A stretch of 21,688 nt of DNA from Candidatus Pacearchaeota archaeon (GTDB lineage Archaea; Nanoarchaeota; Nanoarchaeia; Pacearchaeales; GW2011-AR1). Of this stretch, positions 1-6,951 are shown piece after piece. Each line of letters begins with the position of its first letter. Position 1 is the stretch's first letter. The stretch lies in the NCBI GenBank assembly GCA_002690445.1, contig NZER01000131.1, positions 1 through 21,688 of the forward strand. The letters run 5' to 3'. The notes beneath the pieces are model-generated. The model worked only from the letters and a program-made list of their open reading frames with translations, ran no database searches and had not been told where the DNA came from. The translations under genes were made by a program, and so were the position numbers.

Positions 1-885
1 CCGACGTTGCCGTTGCCATCTATTCTAACTCTCTCCGATCCTGCTGTGGTTAATGACAGATTATTCGCCGCCGCACTGCCCAAACCCGTATCCGTATCAC
101 CATCAAAAGAATACACCGGAGAACCCCCTGAAGACGTAACCTCGACTATAAAAGCATTTCTCGCTGTTCCCCCCACTGTTATGTGTCCTCTAACATCCAG
201 TTGTTGCGTAGGCGATGCCGTCCCAATACCGACGTTGCCGTTGCCGTCTTTGTTTAAGATGAGGTCGTCTGTGTTGTGTTCGAATCTGATGAACTCGCTG
301 TTTCCCGTACCGCTGTCATTGAGTGATTCAAATCTGGTTGAACCTCCAGAATGGACTACGGAGATGATACGCTCGTTTGATGTTCCGCCAGAGTCGTAGA
401 GTATAAGGTCTGCTGATTCGGACCCCTCTATATGCATTCTCCCTGCCGTAAAGCCACTTCCTATTGATATACCATCTTCCGTTGCTCCGTCGAAGACCCA
501 TGACAGCCCAATATCTCCCGTGCCGATGTGCAGGGATGAGGTTGGGGCGGAGTTTCCGATGCCGACGTTGCCGTCTTTATCCATCACAAACGCACGCTCT
601 CCAGTCGCTCCTTTCAAAAGCTGAAACTCCCCCGTCTCGCCCATCTGGAACAGTACATCTCCATCACTCGCATGTTCATTGCCGTAAAGAACCATCACCG
701 CCCCTCTTGCGATATTCCCTGCCCCACCACCCGCATCAACCAAAATCCTCTGGTCATCAGCACCATCGACTGTAACAGTTTCTATCGTGAGTGTGTCTGT
801 GGAAATATCGAAACTAAAATCATCTGTTCCGTCGCCTATCGTCAGTTCAGCATTTGGCGTCGTTGTCCCAATACCGACGTTGCCG
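1..885 (-). repeat. dispersed DNA repeat coding the NVGIGT motif
   Basis: The 12-bp core CCGACGTTGCCG occurs at 1-12, 229-240, 562-573 and 874-885. The copies at 1-17 and 229-245 are identical over 17 bp. They encode the repeated G-N-V(-G) part of the fibre motif. Short in-frame identity could allow recombination that shuffles fibre modules; this last point is inference. Confidence 0.7.
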
Positions 886-1634
886 CCTGTTAGTGTGACT
901 ACAGCACTCGCACTCCCATCCCCGATATTAGTAGCGGTTCCATCGTGTAATAAGATATTATTGCCATCCCAGTTGATGGGTTGACCATCTGTTAGTCTAA
1001 TTGCGCCGCCTGAGACATGCAGTAAGCTCTGCGGTGTCGTTGTCCCTATCCCCACATTCCCGCTCGCGTCAACCGTCATCCGCCGTGATCCGCCGGTGTT
1101 CAGCCCGAGTATGTTATCCCCCGTGAAGTGTACGCCCGTGTCCGTGTCGCCCGTGAGCGCCAGTCCGGGCGCAGCATCAGTACTGCTCCCCACATGAAAC
1201 GTCCCATCACAGTTCGCGGTTGTCGTGGCCGTGCCGGATGTGCTGCCGGTAATACCGGGGCAATTTTGGAGGGATGAGACGGTGAGGGTGCCGATAGTGG
1301 CGGTTGTCGCATCGAGTTCGGTGGTGGTGGTGTTGGTGGCGGTGATATTGTCGATATACGCATGCCGCCATTCTCGTGTGCTGCTACCAATGTCGTAGGT
1401 GCTACTTGCCTCTGGTAAAAGATGACGCTCAGATCGGAATTGGGGAGCGGCAAGTAAAATCTGTTCAACGAGCTCATCCGTCACTTCTATCGGAGCATCA
1501 ATCAGTGGCGATGTCCCTTCAACCCCACTCCAACGCGCCCAAAAACTCGCAAAATCAGCGTGCGTTACGGCCGGAACAATAAGCACAGTGAAGAGTGCAG
1601 CGACTACTAATGATACTGTTATTTTTTTCATCAT
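1..1634 (-). CDS. secreted-looking tail-fibre-like protein with NVGIGT repeats (partial, runs off left edge)
   Basis: The frame stays open from ATG at 1634 to the window edge (over 540 codons), so the C-terminus is missing. The first residues, MMKKITVSLVVAALFTVLIV followed by PAVTHA, look like a Sec signal peptide with cleavage after THA, which is unexpected for a virion protein assembled in the cytoplasm. The body is Gly/Ser/Thr-rich and carries NVGIGTTTP-type motifs at 1058-1032, 881-855, 569-543 (variant) and 236-210, with another beginning at the edge. Such motifs are typical of fibre and surface proteins that often end in an intramolecular chaperone (peptidase S74) domain; that end cannot be seen here. 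The start overlaps the previous stop as ATGA, indicating translational coupling. It could be a receptor-binding fibre or a surface protein displayed by the infected host. Confident as a gene, moderate on role. Confidence 0.85.
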   Translation of the reverse strand, partial: MMKKITVSLVVAALFTVLIVPAVTHADFASFWARWSGVEGTSPLIDAPIEVTDELVEQILLAAPQFRSERHLLPEASSTYDIGSSTREWRHAYIDNITATNTTTTELDATTATIGTLTVSSLQNCPGITGSTSGTATTTANCDGTFHVGSSTDAAPGLALTGDTDTGVHFTGDNILGLNTGGSRRMTVDASGNVGIGTTTPQSLLHVSGGAIRLTDGQPINWDGNNILLHDGTATNIGDGSASAVVTLTGGNVGIGTTTPNAELTIGDGTDDFSFDISTDTLTIETVTVDGADDQRILVDAGGGAGNIARGAVMVLYGNEHASDGDVLFQMGETGEFQLLKGATGERAFVMDKDGNVGIGNSAPTSSLHIGTGDIGLSWVFDGATEDGISIGSGFTAGRMHIEGSESADLILYDSGGTSNERIISVVHSGGSTRFESLNDSGTGNSEFIRFEHNTDDLILNKDGNGNVGIGTASPTQQLDVRGHITVGGTARNAFIVEVTSSGGSPVYSFDGDTDTGLGSAAANNLSLTTAGSERVRIDGNGNV

Positions 1635-2437
1635 ACGCGTGAATGTAACAAGATTAAGCTCTGCCCGGCCTCGGGTGCGCTCACCTCGCTCGTTAATGTT
1701 AGTTGTGCTGTACCGTCGCCGGTATAGTCGGTGGTTGGTCGGTAGATAATCGGGAATTGCGTCCCAAAGAGTGCGATATATCGCCGTCGTGGTACGGTGA
1801 AGGTCTTGGTTGATCCGTCGAGACTGCTCGAAAGATCAGTGAACTGTACGGTGTTCACCGCCGATCCACCCCGCATAAATACCTGCCCTGCGGTCTTCAC
1901 ATCCTTCATCACTTCTTTCAGTCCCTTGATAGCCGACTGGTCGAGCCGCTCATCTCCTTGCAACAGTTCAAGCGCGTCCCGCATAGCAGTACCAAGTTTC
2001 GGCAAGTCTTTCTCAATCTGCCCGATAATCTTCTCCTCATCAGCATCCTTTCCATTTTCTGCTTTTGGTATCTTGCCAAGTACCTCCTTCACCACATCCG
2101 CTTGGTTCACACTCGTTCCATCTGCGCCATCTCGCCCCGGAATTGCGGCGGGAATAAGAGGAATGATCAAGCGCATCAAATCTTGTCGGGTAGGGGTGTC
2201 CCCTTTCTCTCCTTTAATATTCTTGAGTACCTTATCCACAATCTGCCCCACCACCGTCATATTCACCCCGCCAAGAGCCGCACCATGTATGGTGACATCT
2301 TGCGGAACACTCGATACCTTGCCCTCAAACTTCGCAACCTGCCCCTGCAAGTCTTGGATCATATCGAGCAGCATCAAATGAGCGTCATTCCCGCCTTTTT
2401 GTAATAGCTTTGCTAATTGTTGGTCTACGGTTGGCAT
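1631..2437 (-). CDS. tail or fibre-connector protein with short collagen-like stretches
   Basis: 268 residues. The N-terminal 50 residues are predicted helical and probably oligomerise. Short collagen-like pieces follow: GEKGDTP near residue 77, then GRDGADG and ENGKDAD between about 100 and 135. A charged helical segment comes next, and a beta-rich C-terminal domain of about 75 residues begins near TDLSSSLDGSTKTFTVP. This layout suits a trimeric phage tail appendage that carries or attaches the fibre encoded immediately downstream, whose start overlaps this stop (ATGA). No enzymatic motif is visible. No clear Shine-Dalgarno sequence precedes the ATG. Upstream lies the repeat-rich gap 2438-2901, so this gene may start a transcription unit. 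The exact family was not recognised. Confidence 0.8.
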   Translation of the reverse strand: MPTVDQQLAKLLQKGGNDAHLMLLDMIQDLQGQVAKFEGKVSSVPQDVTIHGAALGGVNMTVVGQIVDKVLKNIKGEKGDTPTRQDLMRLIIPLIPAAIPGRDGADGTSVNQADVVKEVLGKIPKAENGKDADEEKIIGQIEKDLPKLGTAMRDALELLQGDERLDQSAIKGLKEVMKDVKTAGQVFMRGGSAVNTVQFTDLSSSLDGSTKTFTVPRRRYIALFGTQFPIIYRPTTDYTGDGTAQLTLTSEVSAPEAGQSLILLHSRV

Positions 2438-2460
2438 AGTGGTTGTTTAGTCGTTTTTTG

Positions 2461-2500
2461 TGATTCAAATTGATTCAAAGTGAATCAAAGTGAATCAACA
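2461..2500. repeat. four tandem 10-bp units around TGATTCA/TGAATCA
   Basis: Units are TGATTCAAAT, TGATTCAAAG, TGAATCAAAG and TGAATCAACA. The 7-bp cores of units 1-2 are reverse complements of those of units 3-4, so the array is both tandem and a dyad. TTGATTCA at 2470-2477 and TGAATCAA at 2481-2488 form an 8-bp stem with a 3-nt loop. The 10-bp period puts every unit on the same DNA face, as in iterons or cooperative operators. It lies 24 bp upstream of the minus-strand gene starting at 2437. Confidence 0.75.
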
Positions 2501-2520
2501 CACTCAACTACTAGTAAAAA

Positions 2521-2548
2521 CTGGACTACTCTGGACTACTCTGGACTG
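2521..2548. repeat. 2.8 tandem copies of CTGGACTACT
   Basis: Two perfect 10-bp copies lie at 2521-2530 and 2531-2540, followed by 8 bases (CTGGACTG) of which 7 match. It has the same 10-bp period as the adjacent array but an unrelated sequence, so a second protein or a separate slippage event is implied. Confidence 0.75.
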
Positions 2549-2564
2549 TATTCCTTCTCCTCAA

Positions 2565-2609
2565 TCCCTCTAACTCGATAGAATTGGGAGGGAGTTGGAG
2601 GGACTTTTT
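2565..2609 (+). terminator. plus-strand intrinsic-terminator-like hairpin
   Basis: Arms at 2565-2576 and 2592-2603 pair over 12 positions (one U-G on the plus-strand RNA, which becomes an A-C mismatch on the minus strand). The loop is 15 nt, and TTTTT follows one base after the stem. Orientation therefore favours plus-strand termination, although no plus-strand gene ends here. It may stop antisense transcription from the left. Confidence 0.4.
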
Positions 2610-2851
2610 GAAAAACAGTATCTTTTAGCCCTTATTCTATGTAGCTTATCGACCATCTTCCTCAAGGGTGGAAAGCTACTAGCGCAAACCCCCTCTAAGT
2701 TCCTCCCGTATACAGCGAATTTTCGTCGTATACAGCGACTTTTCGCTCTATTGCTCATATCACACCATCGGTAACTTCTAACCACCGATTTGGAGTTACC
2801 GATGGTGTGATATGATTCCCCCGCCGCTCTTTGTGTTTTAGTATCTGGCAT
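2570..2851 (-). CDS. possible small basic protein, unrecognised, doubtful
   Basis: A 93-residue open frame, basic and rather cysteine-rich (motifs such as SRCIRRKFAVYGR), fills the otherwise gene-free stretch 2438-2901. For: the phage is compact, and the ATG is preceded by TATAACTACT, the same start context seen before several real genes. Against: the frame crosses a 21-bp inverted repeat and a 20-bp tandem duplication (not a multiple of 3), its terminal part lies in the hairpin at 2565-2603, and it matches no family I know. The stretch may be purely regulatory. Confidence 0.25.
   Translation of the reverse strand: MPDTKTQRAAGESYHTIGNSKSVVRSYRWCDMSNRAKSRCIRRKFAVYGRNLEGVCASSFPPLRKMVDKLHRIRAKRYCFSKSPSNSLPILSS
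2707..2746. repeat. 20-bp tandem duplication with GTATAC core
   Basis: The unit starting CGTATACAGCGA at 2707-2726 repeats at 2727-2746 with two mismatches. Each copy contains the palindrome GTATAC. The 20-bp period equals two helical turns, so two bound proteins would face the same side. Confidence 0.75.
2756..2814. repeat. perfect 21-bp inverted repeat, 17-nt spacer
   Basis: The left arm 2756-2776 begins CATATCACACCATCGG, and the right arm 2794-2814 is its exact reverse complement. The spacer 2777-2793 contains ACCACCGAT, which resembles part of the arm. Neither side has a T-run, so it is not an ordinary terminator. Candidates are an operator, a replication or recombination site, or an RNA stability hairpin. 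Confidence 0.85.
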
Positions 2852-2864
2852 AGTAGTTATACAC

Positions 2865-2893
2865 TTGACATATTCAGTCTAATGTGCAGTAAT
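2865..2893 (+). promoter_or_regulatory. candidate promoter for the 47-aa plus-strand gene
   Basis: A consensus -35 TTGACA (2865-2870) is followed after 17 bp by AGTAAT (2888-2893, 4 of 6 bases of the -10 consensus). Transcription would start near 2900, directly at the ATG at 2902, so the mRNA would be leaderless or nearly so. Confidence 0.4.
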
Positions 2894-2901
2894 TTGCATA
2901 T

Positions 2902-3045
2902 ATGAAGAAATTCGTGACATTCGGCAACATATGGCTCGTTGCTATGCTTGTTGCAATTCTCGCAAAGTGGCTCTCTGTTGCTTTGGTACTCATGGTTATT
3001 GCTGTTGCTTACGGGGCGGCTACTGTTCGTTTTCCGAAACCCTAA
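2902..3045 (+). CDS. 47-aa single-span membrane protein
   Basis: It starts MKKFVTFGNIWLVAMLVAIL, is almost entirely hydrophobic from residue 9 to about 40, and ends in the basic tail VRFPKP. It could be one or two short membrane spans. It lies on the strand opposite to its neighbours and converges on the long ejection-type gene, whose last 26 bp it overlaps. A candidate promoter with a perfect -35 lies just upstream, and no Shine-Dalgarno sequence is visible. Small phage membrane proteins of this kind include holins and superinfection-exclusion peptides; the function here is unknown. Confidence 0.5.
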   Translation: MKKFVTFGNIWLVAMLVAILAKWLSVALVLMVIAVAYGAATVRFPKP

Positions 3046-4912
3046 CCGCGCGTCTTACCTGAAATGCGTCGCGACCTCTCGGCGCAATAGTTTCGACCAC
3101 TCTTCCTCCTCGTTCTAATGCTCGTGCAGTCCCGGGTGACAATCCAACTCCCGTGGTAAGTAAATCTTGCCCTGCTTTTGAGGTCACGAACTTACTGAAC
3201 ACCGCATCGCCAAATATCGTTTTTGCCGCAAGCCACGGATTTACGAATAGAAGCGACATTTCTCCGAAGATGCGCCCCAGAAAAGCAGTCTGTGACCCCT
3301 CAGCAATCTTCGCACCCTTCGCAAACTTTTTTGATACCGTCTCAATATCTTTCAATGCTTTGAACTGTTCGGCATCAAGCAAGGTCGTCAGCTTCTCCCC
3401 ATACTTATTCACCTGTGTTGTAATCCCCGTTGGCGTAAATCCTTCAGTCGCTTTGCTTTTTGCTTTCGAGAATATGTCTTCCAATACCGCCGCCTGAACA
3501 TTCGGCACGTTGTCTGGCCCAATAAGTTCGAAGATGCGCGGGATATCCTCAGAAGACATGGCGGGGGTTATAATCGCCGGTAAGATCTTGTCCGGCTGGT
3601 TCTTAAACTTCTGTATCTTACGTCCAAACTCGCTGTTCATCAGTTGTAATCCTTCGCGGTACACTTTGTTTGCTTCTTGCAAGATGGGTGATAGCTCTGG
3701 TCGTGTTGCGAGTGCTGTTGCGTCGAGATCATCACTTAATGAAGCGTAGAGGCGTTTTAGCAGACCTTGATTGCCCGTTACAAATGGATCGCCAGACTTC
3801 AACATGCGCCCTAGTTCGGTGCGGGTCTGTTTTACGTTCTCGAAGGTAAGTGGTTTCTTTGGATCTACAATTCCCTTGAGTTTGTCAGTAAAAAACTTAA
3901 GATCCGATCCGCCGCCGATAACGGATTGCTTACGTTCTATGATCTCTTCCAGCGCAACACGCGTGTTGTCTAACTGTGCCGGTATTCGTTTCGCTTCTGC
4001 ATCCAGTGCCGAATATGCGGCGTTTTTTACCGTCTCAAAGTTCCTGCGGTAGTCATCTGCACCCTTCACAATATTTTCCCCCACACTCACTAAATCGGGG
4101 GATCGTTTGGTAGACTGCACTAACTGATCCGCTACTTGTTGTAATTTTATGACCGCACGATCCATCGTGTCTGCAATTTTCGTCCCGAATAGTCCTTTAC
4201 CAACAAGCGATTCGAGTATCGGCACTACCTTCGATTGTGAGCGCACAGTCGCCGTAAGTTCCTGTGGTTGAAATCCAAGCCGTCCTGCCGCCTCTGTCGC
4301 GGGTACGTCTACAGAACGCGCAAGCGGAGCAACGCGTCTTCGTGCGCCGATACCTTTTACCCGTCTTCCTACGCGTCCTGCAACTTGCGCCACAGGGTCT
4401 ACTGCGCGTCCAACGCGTCCTGCTGTTCGTCCCGCTCGCGCTAATGCGCCTACTTTGGCGGCCTTCCCCGCCCCTGCTACAACAGCACCGCCTCCTGTAA
4501 GAACACTCGAAATGTCCGCCGCGAAGCCAACGGGATCTTCTTCTAACGTGCGTAATATGTTCTCCGCCCCGCCAAACCGTTCCTTGAAAAAGTCAATCAC
4601 GGCATCAAACTCTGTCGGGCGTTCTTCTGCCCGCGCCAACCGCTCTATCGGCTGCTCTCCGGGGATAGCTTTTGCAACAGCGCCCCCCGCAACACGGGCG
4701 AGTCCTTTTGCTGTTTGTATGGGGTGGCGCACAACCCCTGCAATATCGCCAACAAGCCGCCCTGCGCTCCGAGGAATATTCTCAATAGTCCGTCCTACCG
4801 AAAAATCAAAACCCTCCTCCGCCTTCCCGGTACGGATAAAGTTCTCAACCTCTTGCTCGGTTCTCCCTTCCGAGAGAGCTTGTGTTATTTGTTCGGGTGA
4901 CATTCGTGGCAT
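3020..4912 (-). CDS. internal virion (DNA-ejection) protein, 630 aa
   Basis: The likely start is the ATG at 4912, 1 nt after the stop of the preceding gene; a longer frame beginning at 5017 would overlap that gene heavily. The N-terminal 30 residues are acidic and helical. Residues 40-180 are rich in Gly, Ala, Val and Arg, with amphipathic or membrane-active runs such as SSVLTGGGAVVAGAGKAAKV. The rest is a long mostly helical region, with a hydrophobic stretch near MSLLFVNPWLAAKTIFG close to the C-terminus. Long, helical, alanine/glycine-rich proteins next to a second one are typical of podovirus ejection proteins, which leave the capsid and form a conduit across the cell envelope. The pairing with the 535-aa neighbour supports this. 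No peptidoglycan hydrolase motif is seen. Confidence 0.7.
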   Translation of the reverse strand: MPRMSPEQITQALSEGRTEQEVENFIRTGKAEEGFDFSVGRTIENIPRSAGRLVGDIAGVVRHPIQTAKGLARVAGGAVAKAIPGEQPIERLARAEERPTEFDAVIDFFKERFGGAENILRTLEEDPVGFAADISSVLTGGGAVVAGAGKAAKVGALARAGRTAGRVGRAVDPVAQVAGRVGRRVKGIGARRRVAPLARSVDVPATEAAGRLGFQPQELTATVRSQSKVVPILESLVGKGLFGTKIADTMDRAVIKLQQVADQLVQSTKRSPDLVSVGENIVKGADDYRRNFETVKNAAYSALDAEAKRIPAQLDNTRVALEEIIERKQSVIGGGSDLKFFTDKLKGIVDPKKPLTFENVKQTRTELGRMLKSGDPFVTGNQGLLKRLYASLSDDLDATALATRPELSPILQEANKVYREGLQLMNSEFGRKIQKFKNQPDKILPAIITPAMSSEDIPRIFELIGPDNVPNVQAAVLEDIFSKAKSKATEGFTPTGITTQVNKYGEKLTTLLDAEQFKALKDIETVSKKFAKGAKIAEGSQTAFLGRIFGEMSLLFVNPWLAAKTIFGDAVFSKFVTSKAGQDLLTTGVGLSPGTARALERGGRVVETIAPRGRDAFQVRRAVRVSENEQ

Positions 4913-4913
4913 A

Positions 4914-6521
4914 TTATCGGAATAAACTAAAGAAACTGTTAGAAATATTAGCGAAGAAACCGTTTCCGTCTTGTTCTTCTTCTTGTGGTACAATCGCTTG
5001 CAACCGCTCTGTAGCACTCTGTATCGCTTCTGCGTCGCCGGAAATGTCGATATTTTTATCTGGCTCGTCAGAAACTATAGGAGGCGGTGCTTGGAATGCA
5101 GTACCTGCTTCACTCTGTATATCTCTCTGCACTAGCTGTCGGTTTTGCTTCTTTTGTTGTAAGACTGATTCGTTATTCCCGGGCATTGGGAAATATTGCA
5201 ATGCAGCACTCTTGAACTCTTCAGGAGAAATAGCCGCTCCCGATTCTCGGCGAAGCAACGCGTTGATAAAGTTTCTTTCCGCTTGTTCCTGTTTTTGTAC
5301 AGCATCACTCTTAAAACGATTCGGTAAACCTCGTTCTACGGAAGTCACCGAGGTTAAACGCGGTAAAACTTCGTTTTCTAATTCATCAAATATTTGATTT
5401 GCCTGCTGCATTCGCGCAGCAAATCCGGCCGCCTTAAATTGCGATGCTGTTCCTGTCGGCACTGGCTCTCCCGTCACTGGATCTACGGCACTTGGTTGTG
5501 GATCAAAAGCCCCCGCAGCACTAGCCAACTGAATCGCCTCATCCGGTGTCTCAGCGTTACTAATCTGCCGCAAGGTCAAAGCATCCGCCCCATTCTTTGC
5601 CGCCTCCAATGCCACCTTATAAATATTGTCCTGCTCCTTTTCCGCACGATCCACCTCTGCCTTCTTCGCTGCCTGTGCCGCGCTTGTTGCCGCCGCACGC
5701 TTCTTCTCCGCCGCCGTAAATGCGGGAGATGCCTGTACGATCTCTAAATTACGCTCCACTGCCGCGATCTGCTCCCGAACGGGATCGAACTGTGCGGCAA
5801 CCGCGCGATCAATCCCATCAAGCGCACTGGCAAGCTGTCCTCTCGTCGCTTGAAAGAGCGAGTTTATCGTCAATGCTTTGATAGCGTTCTGCCGCAGCAA
5901 CGCACGCTCCTGCCTACCAAGTATGGTAGTCGTAATCCCGCGTCCTGCTGCGCCCGCTTCGAGTTGTAACGGGATAGATGCCGCCTCTGCCTTCAACTGT
6001 GATAACTGAGCAAAAAGATCCTGCTGTGTCCTCTCAAGTTGTGAAATACCACGTCGTTCTTCCTCTTGGGCGCGGAAGGTCGCCTCTCCCGTAAGCCCTC
6101 CTTGAAGACGCTGTAATAGCTCGCTCTGGTTTTGCACTTGTTGTTCCGGTGCCGATAGTCCCTCTTGTGGTAACGCCTCCACACCGAGAGAAGCAACGTC
6201 AAACACAGGCGGATCCTCGGGCGATACAAACTGCAATGGCGCAGATGGTGTAAGAGCATCGGATGTGATGGGCGCAGTTGGAGTCGTTGTCGTATCCGCA
6301 AATCCGGCCGGTGCTTGGAAAAATGGCCGCCCCTCAATCCTCCCCGTCTCAAAGTCCCGTTCTGCTCGTGCGCGAAAACGTTGCTGTTCATCCGGTGTTG
6401 CTTGGACGACAGGTTTCGAACTCGTAAAGATCTCCGCGGGATTCCTCCCACGAGCAATAGCCGCCTCTCGCTCGGCTTGTACGCGTCCGGGGCTTGCCCC
6501 TGCTATTTGTAGTCTTGCCAT
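4914..6521 (-). CDS. internal virion protein with the RRESGAAIS motif, 535 aa
   Basis: The ATG is preceded by GAAGG about 9 nt upstream. The N-terminal third is low-complexity and Pro/Thr/Gln-rich. Residues about 130-320 form Ala/Gln/Glu-rich coiled-coil-like helices (for example ERTQQDLFAQLSQLKAEAAS). Near residues 417-447 stands NFINALLRRESGAAISPEEF followed by YFPMPGN. I recognise this motif from internal virion or ejection-type proteins of many podophages, where R-R-E-S-G-A-A-I is strongly conserved. The C-terminus ends in the aromatic amphipathic tail FFANISNSFFSLFR, which could touch membrane. The stop is separated by 1 nt from the next ATG. Role: a minor capsid component ejected with DNA. 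Confidence 0.75.
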   Translation of the reverse strand: MARLQIAGASPGRVQAEREAAIARGRNPAEIFTSSKPVVQATPDEQQRFRARAERDFETGRIEGRPFFQAPAGFADTTTTPTAPITSDALTPSAPLQFVSPEDPPVFDVASLGVEALPQEGLSAPEQQVQNQSELLQRLQGGLTGEATFRAQEEERRGISQLERTQQDLFAQLSQLKAEAASIPLQLEAGAAGRGITTTILGRQERALLRQNAIKALTINSLFQATRGQLASALDGIDRAVAAQFDPVREQIAAVERNLEIVQASPAFTAAEKKRAAATSAAQAAKKAEVDRAEKEQDNIYKVALEAAKNGADALTLRQISNAETPDEAIQLASAAGAFDPQPSAVDPVTGEPVPTGTASQFKAAGFAARMQQANQIFDELENEVLPRLTSVTSVERGLPNRFKSDAVQKQEQAERNFINALLRRESGAAISPEEFKSAALQYFPMPGNNESVLQQKKQNRQLVQRDIQSEAGTAFQAPPPIVSDEPDKNIDISGDAEAIQSATERLQAIVPQEEEQDGNGFFANISNSFFSLFR

Positions 6522-6525
6522 AGTG

Positions 6526-6951
6526 TTATACCTTCAATAATACGACTGTAAATGTGTTATCCGCCGCTGCCTGTGCCGCAAGCGTTACCGTAAGTGTCGT
6601 GCCACTAATCGAAATATTATCTACAAACTGATCCATATTGCCTGTGGGATACCAGCCCACAATAATACTACTCGCCGTCACACTGTCCGTTCCTGTCGGG
6701 TTTCCCGCGCTCACCGTCACAGTTGCCGTTTCATAATCCCACTCTGCCTGCTTGATAGCATCGTTCGTCATCATCGCGTTCGTGATCGTATTATTCGCAA
6801 TAGCCGCCGATCCCACATTACTCGGGTTCGTAAGGTTCCCCTTCATATCCGCCGAACCTGATCCCGTCTTACGCTGCAAAAGCACCGTAAGTCGTGTGAT
6901 CTCACGCTCCATTCTCGCTATGCGTTTTTGTTCTTCGTTACTTAATGGCAT
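6526..6951 (-). CDS. small tail protein, coiled coil plus beta domain
   Basis: 141 residues from MPLSNEEQ (ATG 6951); an earlier MMM at 6972 would increase the overlap with the upstream gene. The N-terminal 30 residues form a charged heptad-like helix (RIARMEREITRLTVLLQRK), suited to trimerisation. A linker with the repeated alternating phrase IANNTITNAMM follows, then an all-beta C-terminal domain rich in T and V. This layout suits a short tail fibre or needle subunit. It overlaps the nozzle-like gene by 14 nt and ends GTA TAA just ahead of the next start. The family was not recognised. Confidence 0.7.
   Translation of the reverse strand: MPLSNEEQKRIARMEREITRLTVLLQRKTGSGSADMKGNLTNPSNVGSAAIANNTITNAMMTNDAIKQAEWDYETATVTVSAGNPTGTDSVTASSIIVGWYPTGNMDQFVDNISISGTTLTVTLAAQAAADNTFTVVLLKV

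Noticed and set aside
1797..2381. 194-codon plus-strand open frame
   Set aside because: Antisense of the collagen-stub tail protein; no start signal, and Ser/Pro/Thr-rich as expected of an antisense frame.
2756..2814. Intrinsic terminator
   Set aside because: The stem is strong, but neither strand has a T-run after it.
4882..5017. N-terminal extension of the 630-aa ejection-type protein to 5017
   Set aside because: It would overlap the preceding gene by over 100 bp; ATG 4912, 1 nt after that gene's stop, fits the spacing of the block.
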